64,000 nucleotides of DNA, taken from contig QFMX01000004.1 in NCBI GenBank assembly GCA_003240625.1, positions 243,578 through 307,577 on the forward strand, written 5' to 3'. Source of the stretch: Sphingomonas taxi. Its GTDB lineage: Bacteria; Pseudomonadota; Alphaproteobacteria; Sphingomonadales; Sphingomonadaceae. Under the pieces are notes generated by a model. That model saw only the letters and a program-made list of their open reading frames with translations, did not search any database and was not told where the DNA came from. Within the stretch, counting starts at the first letter, position 1, and the number at the start of each line of letters is the position of its first letter. Shown in pieces: positions 55,996 through 64,000 of this stretch. The position numbers and the translations under genes are program-made.

Positions 55996-58035
55996 CTAAG
56001 CGCCCAGCCCTTCGAGCAAGCCCGGCGTCAGGACCTGCGGGAGGACGGTCGGCTCGGCGGCACCCGGCGCGTAATACAGGTACAAAGGCACCCCGGCGCG
56101 ATTATGCGACTGGATGAAACGGCCCATCACCGGGTCGCCGTCGGTCCAGTCGCCGATCAAGGCCGCGACCTTATGCTTGGCGAACGCGTCGCGAACGCCC
56201 GCCGTGTCGATCGCGGCCTTCTCGTTCACTTTGCACGTCAGGCACCAGTCGGCGGTGAAATACACGAACACCGGCCGCTTCTCGGCGCGCAGCGACGCGA
56301 GCTTGGCTTCGGTGAACGGCTCGTCCCCAGCGGTCGCGACCTTGGCCGCCGCCGGTGGCGCGCGCGCGATCAGAACCGCGCTGCCGACGAACACCACGGC
56401 CAGCGCGACCTGTACCGCGACGCCGAACGACTTGCCCTTGCGCTGCCGGGTGCCACCGACCCAGAGCACTGCGCCGACAGCCAGCACCGCGACCAGCGCG
56501 AGCGTCAGCGTATCCACCCCGGTCTGACGTCCCAGCACCCAGCCGAGCGCGATCGCGGTGAGGAACATCGGCACCGACAGGATGTGGCGAAACGTTTCCA
56601 TCCACACGCCGGGCTTCGGCAACCACCGCCGCCACGACGGAATGAACCCGATCGCGAGGAACGGCAGCGACAAGCCGATCCCGAGCCCACCGAACACGGC
56701 AAGCGCCGCCGGCCACGGCAACACCAGCGCCGCGCCGAGCGCCGCACCCATGAACGGCCCAGTGCACGGCGTAGCGATGAACGCCGCGAGCGCACCGGTC
56801 GCGAACGCCCCGCTCGCGCCGCTCTCGCCGGCAAAGCGCGGCGTCGGCACCTCGAACAGCCCGGCAAGATTGAACGCGATCGCCACGCTCAACAGCAACA
56901 GGACGACGATCGCCGCCGGATGCTGCAACTGGAACGCCCAGCCGACCGCCGAGCCGCCTGCGCGCAGGGCCAGGATCGCGGCGCCGAGCCCGAGGCAGAC
57001 CAGCACGACGCCGGCCGTGTAGGCCAATGCCTCGCCGCGCGCATCCTTCTCGCTTGCACCGCCGCGCGCGAGGCTGAGCGCCTTGAGGCTGAGGATCGGG
57101 AACACGCACGGCATGATGTTGAGGATCAACCCGCCGAGCACTGCGCCAGCGAAGGCGATCAGCGCGGTCAGCCAGAGGCTCTCGGTAGTCGTCGTGCTCG
57201 AACCGCTATCCGCCACGACACCGGGCGTCGCCTTGACGCGCAGCCCCTGCCCGTCGCCGATCCGCAACACGCCCTCGATCGGTCCGCCGGTCTTCGCGTT
57301 GGCGGCGACCTTCGTCTCGATCGTCAGCCGGTCGCCTTCGCGGGTCACTTTCTGCGCGGCGCCGTTGTCGATCACGCCGGTGGTGACCGGGAAGAAATAC
57401 GCCCTGTCGGCCTTCGCACTCGCCGGGAACGGAATGGCAATCCGCATCATGCCGTTGCTCGCCGCATAGCTCGCGCCGGAATCGAGCGGCTTTGGGATCG
57501 CCTGCCGCCAGCCGGCGAACGCCGTCGCCTGCGATGGCGCGCCGTCGCCGATCGTCAGGTCGAGCGACAGCGCCTTTTCCTCGGGCACGCAGATCGTCGC
57601 CGAGCACACCAGATAGCTCGTCTTCAACAGGATCGGGAATTTCACCCCCGCCGCCAGTCCCGCCGGGACCTGGATCGTCACGAGCGGTGCATAGGGCGCT
57701 TCGTACACATAGTTCATCAGGCCCGCGATCAGCAGCGTCGTCGGCACCGGCCATTCGGGCTCGCCCGCCTTTGCCCCCGCCGGCAACGTCCAGTCGAACG
57801 TTGCCGGAAAGCCCGCGTCGCCGGGATTGCGCCAATAGCCGTGCCAGCCGGTTTCGGGCGTCGTCGCCAGCGCGATCGTCAGCGGTGCGCCGGCCTTGGG
57901 GTGATCGCTCTCGGCGACCAGCTTCATCATCAGATGCTGGCTGGAGCCGTTGAGCGATTCCGCAAACGTGGGCGCACTTGCCAGCCCGCAAACAGTCAGC
58001 AAGACCGTCATCAGGACGCAACGTAAACTGCGCAT
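55996..58035 (-). CDS. DsbD/ScsB-like protein-disulfide reductase
   Basis: This 679-residue membrane protein moves reducing equivalents from cytoplasmic thioredoxin to the periplasm. It has a signal peptide (MRSLRCVLMTVLLTVCGLAS), a large periplasmic N-terminal domain with CSATICVPEEK, a membrane domain with NIMPCVFPILSLKALS and ATPCTGPFMGAALG, and a C-terminal thioredoxin domain with CxxC in FTADWCLTCKVNE. The ATG at 58035 has AAGGA five bases ahead; earlier ATGs at 58041, 58056 and 58098 are less suitable. It is divergent from the phosphatase gene. Confidence 0.92.
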   Translation of the reverse strand: MRSLRCVLMTVLLTVCGLASAPTFAESLNGSSQHLMMKLVAESDHPKAGAPLTIALATTPETGWHGYWRNPGDAGFPATFDWTLPAGAKAGEPEWPVPTTLLIAGLMNYVYEAPYAPLVTIQVPAGLAAGVKFPILLKTSYLVCSATICVPEEKALSLDLTIGDGAPSQATAFAGWRQAIPKPLDSGASYAASNGMMRIAIPFPASAKADRAYFFPVTTGVIDNGAAQKVTREGDRLTIETKVAANAKTGGPIEGVLRIGDGQGLRVKATPGVVADSGSSTTTTESLWLTALIAFAGAVLGGLILNIMPCVFPILSLKALSLARGGASEKDARGEALAYTAGVVLVCLGLGAAILALRAGGSAVGWAFQLQHPAAIVVLLLLSVAIAFNLAGLFEVPTPRFAGESGASGAFATGALAAFIATPCTGPFMGAALGAALVLPWPAALAVFGGLGIGLSLPFLAIGFIPSWRRWLPKPGVWMETFRHILSVPMFLTAIALGWVLGRQTGVDTLTLALVAVLAVGAVLWVGGTRQRKGKSFGVAVQVALAVVFVGSAVLIARAPPAAAKVATAGDEPFTEAKLASLRAEKRPVFVYFTADWCLTCKVNEKAAIDTAGVRDAFAKHKVAALIGDWTDGDPVMGRFIQSHNRAGVPLYLYYAPGAAEPTVLPQVLTPGLLEGLGA

Positions 58036-58155
58036 GGCCATCCTTGTGTCGTTCATCGCGCAAAGCCATAGCGGTGACGATGTCGTATTGCACTTCAAAG
58101 CGACGCGCCCGGTTCCGGGCCCGCTCGCTGTCTGGCGCTTGCTAAAGGACTGTTC

Positions 58156-59799
58156 GTGAAAGCACTTATCGCCGCCCTGCTCCTGACCACGGCCGCATCG
58201 GTATCCGCCCAGACTTCACCAGCGCCGACAGCCGCGTCGCCTGCCCCGACTCCGACGTCTCCGCCGAAGCTGATCGTCGCGATCTCGGTCGACCAGTTCG
58301 CCGCCGACCTGTTCCAGCAATATCGCAACCATTACACCGGCGGCTTCACCCGGCTGCTGAACGGCGCGGTGTTTCCGAGCGGGTATCAGAGCCATGCCGC
58401 GACCGAGACGTGCCCCGGCCATTCGACGATCCTGACGGGCATGCGGCCCGCGCATACCGGGATCATCGCCAACAACTGGGTCGACCAGCGCGCCGGGCGG
58501 CCCGACAAGATCGTCTATTGCTCGGAGGACGAGCGCGTCACAGGCAGCACGCACGACAGCTACACCGTGTCCGACATGCACCTGAAGGTGCCGACGCTCG
58601 GCGAGATGATGAAGGCGCGCGATCCGCGGACGCGCTCGGTCTCGGTCGCGGGGAAGGATCGCGCGGCGGTGATGATGGGCGGCCACAAGGTCGACGAACT
58701 CTGGTGGTGGGACGGCAAGACCTATGTCTCCTATGCAGGGCGTGCTGTGCCGCCGGCGGTGCAGCGCACGCGCGACGCGGTCGCCGCGCTGATCGCCAAG
58801 CCGCAGGCGGCGCTGCCGCTGCCGGGCTATTGCGCAGGCGTGAACCATCCGATCGTGATCGCGGGCAAGACCTATGGTCAGGGACGCTTCGAACGCGAGG
58901 CGGGCGATGCGAAGGGCTTCCGCGTATCGCCTGCGTCCGACGCGGCGGTGTTCGCGATGGCCGCCGCGCTCGTCCAGGACATGAAGCTCGGCAAGGGCCC
59001 GCAGACTGACATCATCGATATCGGCGCGTCGGCGACCGATTATATCGGGCATACCTACGGCACGCAGGGCTCGGAGATGTGCATCCAGATGGCGCAGCTC
59101 GACAAGACGCTCGGGGATTTCTTCAACGTGATGGACGAGACCGGGGTCGATTACGAGGTCGTGCTGACGGCGGATCACGGCGCGCACGACGCGACCGAGC
59201 GGCAACAGCAGCGCGCGATGCCGATGGAAGCGCACATGGACGAGAACGTGCTGGCCAAGCAGGTAGGCACCGCGATCGCCAAGGATATGGGTCTGAAGGG
59301 CAGCGTGCTGCTCGGCACCGAGGGCGACGTCTATATCGACGACTCGCTGCCGGAGAAGACCCGCGCGAAGGTGCTCGCCGAGGCGCTGCGCCGCTATCGC
59401 GCGCTGCCGCAGATCGCGGGGGCGTACTCCGCCGCCGAGATCATGGCGACGCCAATGGCGAAGACCCCGCCCGAAAACTGGACGCTGATCGAGCGGGCGC
59501 GGGCGTCGTTCGATCCGGATCGGTCGGGGCAGTTGGTGGTACTGCTCAAGCCGCGCGTGACGACGATCGTCTCGCCGGCGGGCGGCTATGTCGAGACGCA
59601 TGGCTCGCCGTGGGATTACGACCGCCGCGTGCCGATCCTGTTCTGGCGCAAGGGCATGAGCGGGTTCGAGCAGCCGCTGTCGGTCGAGACGGTCGACATC
59701 GTACCGACTCTGGCGGCGACGATCGGGTTGCCGGTGAACGGGCTGGACGGACGGTGCCTCGATCTCGATCCGAGCGCCGTTAGCACCTGCCCGAATTGA
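58156..59799 (+). CDS. alkaline phosphatase with threonine nucleophile, SPAP/PafA-like
   Basis: This 547-residue exported phosphomonoesterase has a signal peptide (residues 1-18) and a Pro/Ala/Thr linker. TETCPGHSTILTG near residues 83-95 contains T85 as the likely nucleophile. ASATDYIGHTYG and LTADHGAHD supply metal-binding Asp and His residues. The Sphingomonas SPAP enzyme of this type is known for strong phosphatase activity. The start is GTG at 58156 with AAAGGAC upstream. No pho box is recognised. Confidence 0.92.
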   Translation: MKALIAALLLTTAASVSAQTSPAPTAASPAPTPTSPPKLIVAISVDQFAADLFQQYRNHYTGGFTRLLNGAVFPSGYQSHAATETCPGHSTILTGMRPAHTGIIANNWVDQRAGRPDKIVYCSEDERVTGSTHDSYTVSDMHLKVPTLGEMMKARDPRTRSVSVAGKDRAAVMMGGHKVDELWWWDGKTYVSYAGRAVPPAVQRTRDAVAALIAKPQAALPLPGYCAGVNHPIVIAGKTYGQGRFEREAGDAKGFRVSPASDAAVFAMAAALVQDMKLGKGPQTDIIDIGASATDYIGHTYGTQGSEMCIQMAQLDKTLGDFFNVMDETGVDYEVVLTADHGAHDATERQQQRAMPMEAHMDENVLAKQVGTAIAKDMGLKGSVLLGTEGDVYIDDSLPEKTRAKVLAEALRRYRALPQIAGAYSAAEIMATPMAKTPPENWTLIERARASFDPDRSGQLVVLLKPRVTTIVSPAGGYVETHGSPWDYDRRVPILFWRKGMSGFEQPLSVETVDIVPTLAATIGLPVNGLDGRCLDLDPSAVSTCPN

Positions 59800-59820
59800 G
59801 GCAGGTCTTGCTCGCCTAGC

Positions 59821-59877
59821 GTGTTCTCCCGCGAAGGCGGGAGTCCAGTCTGGGCTCCCGCCCTCGCGGGAGAACAA
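59821..59877. repeat. palindromic repeat, family B copy 3
   Basis: TTCTCCCGCGAAGGCGGGAG and CTCCCGCCCTCGCGGGAGAA mirror each other around TCCAGTCTGGG. It follows the phosphatase stop codon by 22 bases and probably acts as its terminator. A single family C arm (CTGACCTTCGTCAGGATGGC) follows near 59946. Confidence 0.8.
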
Positions 59878-59987
59878 TCTCTTGCTCGAGCATAACGCCT
59901 CCCCCTTCGCCCGTCATCCTGCCCCCTCCTGAGTGGCTGTAGATCCTGACCTTCGTCAGGATGGCGTGGTAGTATCAGGCAGTTCCG

Positions 59988-60908
59988 TCACCGCGTCTCG
60001 AACGCCCGCAGCCCGGCCCCCAGCCGGTTAGCGCCGATCGCCAGCTTGTCGCGGCTATAATCCGCGACGAATGCAGGGCTGGTCGTGTCCCCCGGCGACA
60101 GCCGCGCATCGTTCGCCTCGATCCGCAACCCGGTAGAGCGATACGTCTTCGCCTCCGCCGCGATAACGATCAGCCCGCTGTGATTCTCCTTGTGCGTCCC
60201 CTGCACGAATGTGTTGCGCGCGATCAGGCCGGTGCCGCCATCGGACAGGTCGATCATGTAGTTGGTCTTGCGCCCACCGGTATCGTCGAAGCTGTTGTCG
60301 GTGATCGTCACCGTCGGGCTACGCAGCTTGACGTAATGCCCGCCGGTGCCGCGCTCGAACCGCGAATTGGTCACCGTCACGCTGCCGTCGTTGGCGAGGT
60401 AGATCGCGTGCGAGCAGCCCGGCGACACGTCACACTGGCCAAGCCCGGAGAAAGTCGAGCGATCGATCGAGATCCGCTTGGTCGTGGGTCCACCGCCCAA
60501 TATGCCTTCCTGGCTGTTCAGGAACATCGAGTTCGTCACCGCGAGGTTGCCCATCTCGATCCGGATACCCGCGCCGTTGCCGTCGCCCACGCTGTAGCCA
60601 CGGAAGACGATGCCATCGACTGCCGAGCCCAGCCCACGCAGGACGAACGCCGCCTTGCCCTCGCACGCGACGCTCTCGAAGATCGCGGTGCCCGGCTGCA
60701 CGGCCTTGAACGTGATATGCCCACCAGCCTGCACCACGCACTGCCGATACGTGCCCGGCGCGATCAGGATCGTCGCCGTCCCTTGCTGGATCGACGACAC
60801 CGCGTCCTGGAGCGAGCCGAACCCGCGACCGTTGACGGTGAACGGCGCGTTGGTCTGTGCCAGCGACGGTACGGACAGCAGCGCCAGCGCAAGCAACGAT
60901 CGTTTCAT
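59988..60908 (-). CDS. exported right-handed beta-helix protein
   Basis: This 306-residue protein has a signal peptide (MKRSLLALALLSVPSLAQ) followed by repeated short strands typical of a parallel beta-helix: ITFKAVQPGTAIFESV, GIRIEMGNLAVTNSMFLNS, SVTVTNSRFERGTGGHYVKL. The start of the mature part (LQDAVSSIQQGTATILIAPG) resembles pectate-lyase-fold proteins. No lyase catalytic set is evident, so polysaccharide binding or cleavage is only a possibility. It stands alone. Confidence 0.8.
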   Translation of the reverse strand: MKRSLLALALLSVPSLAQTNAPFTVNGRGFGSLQDAVSSIQQGTATILIAPGTYRQCVVQAGGHITFKAVQPGTAIFESVACEGKAAFVLRGLGSAVDGIVFRGYSVGDGNGAGIRIEMGNLAVTNSMFLNSQEGILGGGPTTKRISIDRSTFSGLGQCDVSPGCSHAIYLANDGSVTVTNSRFERGTGGHYVKLRSPTVTITDNSFDDTGGRKTNYMIDLSDGGTGLIARNTFVQGTHKENHSGLIVIAAEAKTYRSTGLRIEANDARLSPGDTTSPAFVADYSRDKLAIGANRLGAGLRAFETR

Positions 60909-61154
60909 GGTAAATCCCCTCGCGGTCCCGGTGCGTGCGCGCCGCGGGCCTAGTGCTCCTCGCGAATACCATCGCTGCCCGGCGCACCCAACGGTCGCCG
61001 GCGCCCTACCTGTCCCGGAATGGCGCAAGGGTGGAGGGTCAATCACGGCACGCCGCGCAGGCACAGCCGCGTATTGCCGCGGCTCTCCGCGCGGCATAAT
61101 ACCGCTACCGTAACGAAGCCGGCGGGGGGAACCGACCGTGCGCGGGGGGATCAC

Positions 61155-62363
61155 ATGCACGCCATGACGCCGACGGAAGTCTTCCTCCTTGCGATGCTCA
61201 TCATCTTCACGGTGCCCTATCTGGTGTGGCGGCTGGGGCGGACCGATTATTGGGCGCCGCTGGTGGTGGTGCAGATCATCGGTGGCATCCTGCTCGGGCC
61301 GGGCGTGCTCGGCGCGGCGTATCCCGTTTATTATGCGACGATCTTCACCCCCGCGACGATGGGCTCGCTCAACGGCATCGCATGGTGGGCGGTGATGATG
61401 TTCGTGTGGGTCGCGGGGATCGAACTCGATCTCGGCGAGGCGTGGAAGCGGCGCGGCGAGACCGGCGTCACCGCAGGGCTCGCGCTCGCGGTGCCGCTGA
61501 TCACCGGCAGCATCGCTGCGGCGCTGATGCTGCACTACCCCGGCTGGCGCGGACCGGACGGCGCGATGTGGCAGGTGGTGCTCGGCATCGGCATGGCCTG
61601 CGCGGTCACCGCCCTCCCCATCCTCGTGCTGTTCCTCGAAAAGCTCGACGTGCTGCGCCAGCCGATCGGCCAGCGAATCCTGCGCTATGCCAGCCTCGAC
61701 GATATCGCGATCTGGGGCGTGCTCGCGCTGATCCTGCTCGATTGGGAGCGCGTCGGGCGGCAGGGCGGCTTTCTGGTCGGCTTTGCGGTCGCGACATTGA
61801 TCGTCCGGAAACTGATGGCGCGGATCGAGGAGCGCGACCGCTGGTATGTCAGCCTGATCTGGCTCGCGGGCTGCGGGTTTGCAGCCGACTGGGCGGGGCT
61901 GCATTTCATGGTCGGCGCGTTCCTGTCGGGCGCGGTGCTCGATTCGAAATGGTTCACCACGGCCAAGATGGACCAGTTCCGTCACTTCGTTCTGCTCGCG
62001 GTGATGCCGGTGTTCTTCCTCTCGACGGGCCTGAAGACGCAGTGGGCGGTCGGCGGCTATGCGGTGTTCGGCGCGGCGGCGCTGCTGCTGGTCGCCTCGG
62101 TCGGCGGCAAGCTGGCGGGGGTTCACGCAGCCGGTCGGATCCTGAAATGGCGTCCGGGCGAGGCGTCGGCGATCGGCTGGCTGCTCCAGACCAAGGCTCT
62201 GATCATGATCATCTTCGTGAACATCCTGCTGGATAAGAAGATCATCACCAACGAGACGTTCACCGCGCTGCTGCTGATGGCGCTGGCGAGCACGATGCTG
62301 ACGGTGCCGATGGTCGCGCCGAAGTTGAAGAAGCTGGCGGGGCTGGTTGGGAAGAGCGGGTGA
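61155..62363 (+). CDS. cation:proton antiporter, CPA2/Kef-type membrane domain
   Basis: This 402-residue integral membrane protein has about 11 helices. GIELDLGEAWKRRG, YASLDDIAIWGVLAL with adjacent acidic residues in the ion-binding helix, and FMVGAFLSGAVLDS mark the Na+/H+ exchanger (CPA2) fold. No C-terminal TrkA-N domain is present. It exchanges H+ for Na+ or K+, the ion being unknown. The ATG at 61155 has GGGGGGA upstream; an ATG at 61164 is an alternative. Confidence 0.9.
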   Translation: MHAMTPTEVFLLAMLIIFTVPYLVWRLGRTDYWAPLVVVQIIGGILLGPGVLGAAYPVYYATIFTPATMGSLNGIAWWAVMMFVWVAGIELDLGEAWKRRGETGVTAGLALAVPLITGSIAAALMLHYPGWRGPDGAMWQVVLGIGMACAVTALPILVLFLEKLDVLRQPIGQRILRYASLDDIAIWGVLALILLDWERVGRQGGFLVGFAVATLIVRKLMARIEERDRWYVSLIWLAGCGFAADWAGLHFMVGAFLSGAVLDSKWFTTAKMDQFRHFVLLAVMPVFFLSTGLKTQWAVGGYAVFGAAALLLVASVGGKLAGVHAAGRILKWRPGEASAIGWLLQTKALIMIIFVNILLDKKIITNETFTALLLMALASTMLTVPMVAPKLKKLAGLVGKSG

Positions 62364-62383
62364 CGCTGAACGGCGGCACATCT

Positions 62384-62502
62384 TCTTCCCCCCTCCCTGG
62401 AAGGGAGGGGTTGGGGGTGGGTCGGCCAGCTCGTGTCGCGGACGTTTCACGATGCGGAAGCCGACCCACCCCCGGCCCCTCCCTTCCAGGGAGGGGGGAA
62501 GC
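62384..62502. repeat. palindromic intergenic repeat, family D copy
   Basis: CTTCCCCCCTCCCTGGAAGG and its mirror CCTTCCAGGGAGGGGGGAAG bound the element, with GGGTTGGGGGTGGGTCGGC and GCCGACCCACCCCCGGCCC inside. It separates the convergent antiporter and pspF genes and may terminate both. Confidence 0.8.
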
Positions 62503-62512
62503 AGTCGCCGGG

Positions 62513-63550
62513 TTAGGCGCCCGCGTTGAGCAGGTCGTGGCGTTTCAGGGCGTGGCGGAGTTGGTCGTAGCTCAGGCCCAGCGCCTCGGCGGTGGCGCGC
62601 TGGTTGAAGCGGTGTTCCGATAGCGCTCGCGAGAGCAGGTCGCGTTCGAAGCGGGACACGCGGGACTTGAAGTCCGAGGGGCCTTCCTCGCACGCGACCA
62701 CCGGGTCTTCGCTATCCTCAGCTTCGGCTGGCTGCGGTGCCGCGGCCGCCGGCCTCGGCGCGGTCGACGCGCCCGGCCGATGCGGCGACTGGAAAGGGTC
62801 GATCTCGATCGCATCGATCGGCCCGGCCTGTTCCCAGCGATACACCGCGCGCTCGACGACGTTGCGCAACTCACGGACGTTCCCGGGCCAGCGGTATGCG
62901 GTCAGCGCGTCCATCGCCACGGGGCCAAAGCCCTCCCAGCGCTCACGGCCCAGTTCGGACGCCATCCGCCGCCCGAAATGCTCCGCAAGCACCACCACGT
63001 CGCCGGTCCGCGCGCGTAAAGGGGGCAATGTGACGACCTCGAACGACAACCGGTCGAGCAGATCGGCGCGGAACTCGTGCCGATCCACCTTGTCGGGAAG
63101 ATGCTCGTTGGTCGCGGCGACGATCCGGACATCAACACGCATGGGCCGCGACGAGCCGATCCGGGTGATCTCGCCATATTCGACCGCGCGCAGCAACCGG
63201 TCCTGCGCCGCCATCGACAACGTGCCCAGCTCGTCGAGGAACAACGTCCCACCATCGGCCTCCTCGAACCGCCCTACCCGCGCCTTGGTCGCACCGGTGA
63301 ACGCGCCCGCCTCATGCCCGAACAATTCCGCCTCGATAAGCGTCTCGGGCAACGCCGCGCAGTTCATGATGACCAAAGGCTGGTCCCACCGCGGCGACAG
63401 GCGATGCAGGCGCTCGGCAACCAGCTCCTTGCCCGTGCCACGCTCGCCGATCACCAGCACAGGTCGGTCCAAGGCCGCCGCGCGCGACGCGCGCTCCAGC
63501 GCCGCCATGAACGTGCCGGATTCGCCGATGACCTGTGTGGTTCGCTCCAT
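62513..63550 (-). CDS. pspF: psp operon transcriptional activator PspF
   Basis: This 345-residue sigma-54 enhancer-binding protein has no receiver domain, as in PspF. Walker A is GERGTGKE at residues 35-42. The sigma-54 contact loop GAFTGA is at 82-87, and Walker B is GTLFLDELG at 101-109. A C-terminal Fis-type helix-turn-helix follows (RATAEALGLSYDQLRHALKR). A Pro/Ala-rich linker of about 40 residues precedes the HTH. It is divergent from the sigma-54 promoter and pspA, which strongly supports the name. Confidence 0.95.
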   Translation of the reverse strand: MERTTQVIGESGTFMAALERASRAAALDRPVLVIGERGTGKELVAERLHRLSPRWDQPLVIMNCAALPETLIEAELFGHEAGAFTGATKARVGRFEEADGGTLFLDELGTLSMAAQDRLLRAVEYGEITRIGSSRPMRVDVRIVAATNEHLPDKVDRHEFRADLLDRLSFEVVTLPPLRARTGDVVVLAEHFGRRMASELGRERWEGFGPVAMDALTAYRWPGNVRELRNVVERAVYRWEQAGPIDAIEIDPFQSPHRPGASTAPRPAAAAPQPAEAEDSEDPVVACEEGPSDFKSRVSRFERDLLSRALSEHRFNQRATAEALGLSYDQLRHALKRHDLLNAGA

Positions 63551-63650
63551 GGCGAAGATGTGGCGCGAATTCCCAACTCTTGGCAAGCTTGCGAGCGGCG
63601 CCCAACACGCAAAATCGCGCAAACCCCTGCAATTCCGCCATTTTCAAAAC

Positions 63651-63666
63651 TGGCACGACAGATGCA
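63651..63666 (+). promoter_or_regulatory. sigma-54 promoter of the psp operon
   Basis: TGGCACGACAGATGCA matches the -24/-12 consensus TGGCACG-N4-TTGCW at all but one position. GG and GC are ten bases apart as required. It lies 57 bases before the first gene start and is divergent from pspF, which would activate it from upstream sites in 63551-63650. Confidence 0.92.
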
Positions 63667-63722
63667 ATGCTTGAGGCAACCCGCCGAATAGCGGAACCAA
63701 CAAGCCTCAAAAGGGACCCACC

Positions 63723-63866
63723 ATGTTCAACACCAACATCGCCCGCACCGTCGCCGCCACCCTCTGCACCATCGTCGTCAGCGCGACCTGCGTGCTCGGC
63801 GCAGTCGGTCCCGCCATCGCAACCAACGCAACGCCTATCGCGGTACATACCTCGATCGTGGCATAA
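63723..63866 (+). CDS. 47-residue membrane or exported peptide of the psp operon
   Basis: This small gene begins MFNTNIARTVAATLCTIVVS and ends HTSIVA. It has one positively charged N-terminal stretch and one hydrophobic segment of about 22 residues with two cysteines. The ribosome binding site AAAAGGGACC lies just ahead of the ATG at 63723. It is the first gene after the sigma-54 promoter and ends 48 bases before pspA. It could be a cleaved signal-bearing peptide or a small membrane protein. I do not recognise a family. Confidence 0.7.
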   Translation: MFNTNIARTVAATLCTIVVSATCVLGAVGPAIATNATPIAVHTSIVA

Positions 63867-63914
63867 GACCCCGACGGCTTAGAGCCTCGGGCCGACCCCT
63901 GGAGTAGGATTTAC

Positions 63915-64000
63915 ATGGGCATCTTTTCCCGCACCCGCGACATCGTCGCCGCCAACTTCGCCGATCTCATCGAGAAGGCCGAAGATCCGTCGAAGATGAT
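63915..64000 (+). CDS. pspA: phage shock protein A, N-terminal fragment
   Basis: The visible 28 codons read MGIFSRTRDIVAANFADLIE and on to DPSKM, the amphipathic membrane-binding helix and the start of the first helix of PspA/IM30 proteins. PspA binds stressed inner membrane and inhibits PspF. GGAGTAGGA precedes the ATG. The gene continues beyond the window. It follows the small peptide gene on the same sigma-54 transcript. Confidence 0.93.
   Translation, partial: MGIFSRTRDIVAANFADLIEKAEDPSKM

Overview
This window looks like chromosomal DNA from a high-GC alphaproteobacterium of the sphingomonad group (Sphingomonas or a close relative). That assignment is an inference from the gene set: a 14-gene complex I operon read into birA, coaX and an RNase J gene, DUF1467/DUF2842/DUF2336 proteins, a zapA-6S RNA-cyclo-ligase locus, a Sphingomonas-type threonine-nucleophile alkaline phosphatase, and several families of GC-rich palindromic intergenic repeats. 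No phage, plasmid, insertion sequence, rRNA or CRISPR array was seen. Almost all of the window is core-genome material.

Layout. 0-6.3 kb: a PAS-like sensor fragment and a DUF2336 protein, a membrane protein fusing two degenerate enzyme-like domains, a large two-TM coiled-coil protein, and an SDR oxidoreductase. 6.4-24.8 kb (minus strand): nuoA-B-C-D-(small coiled-coil gene)-E-F-G-H-I-J-K-L-M-N, then birA, coaX, rnj and a DUF1467 gene, mostly with stop/start overlaps. 25.2-33.7 kb (minus strand): gap, a MOSC protein, pgk, a toxin-antitoxin pair, class I fba, thiE, L,D-transpeptidase, M23 peptidase, efp and an inositol-monophosphatase-family gene. 33.9-35.4 kb (plus strand): a coiled-coil gene, zapA, 6S RNA, 5-formyltetrahydrofolate cyclo-ligase, DUF2842. 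Two tRNA-Asp genes follow on the minus strand. 36-47.6 kb: an AI-2E-type permease, then a lipid/acyl-CoA catabolic group (acyl-CoA synthetase, beta-lactamase-fold hydrolase, FadB-type bifunctional enzyme, amidase, two acyl-CoA dehydrogenases, thioesterase II). 47.6-51.4 kb: exported amidohydrolase, beta-hydroxyacid dehydrogenase, threonine ammonia-lyase. 51.5-55.8 kb: aminoacyl-tRNA-protein transferase and the ATP-grasp/alpha-E/transglutaminase trio. 56-62.4 kb: DsbD/ScsB-like reductase, alkaline phosphatase, beta-helix protein, cation:proton antiporter. 62.5-64 kb: pspF divergent from a sigma-54 promoter that drives a small membrane or exported peptide and pspA, which runs off the window.

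Most notable observations: an in-frame amber codon interrupts the transglutaminase gene, with conserved-looking sequence continuing to a second stop; a PemK/MazF-RHH module with a nested palindromic operator sits inside the pgk-fba gene run; an 80-residue coiled-coil gene overlaps both neighbours between nuoD and nuoE; NuoL carries a roughly 65-residue His/Asp-rich loop; and a 47-residue protein is the first gene of the psp operon. Nothing in the window is convincingly a wholly new system. The strongest candidates for undescribed biology are the small complex I operon protein and the doubly degenerate nucleotidyltransferase/CDP-alcohol-transferase-like fusion.
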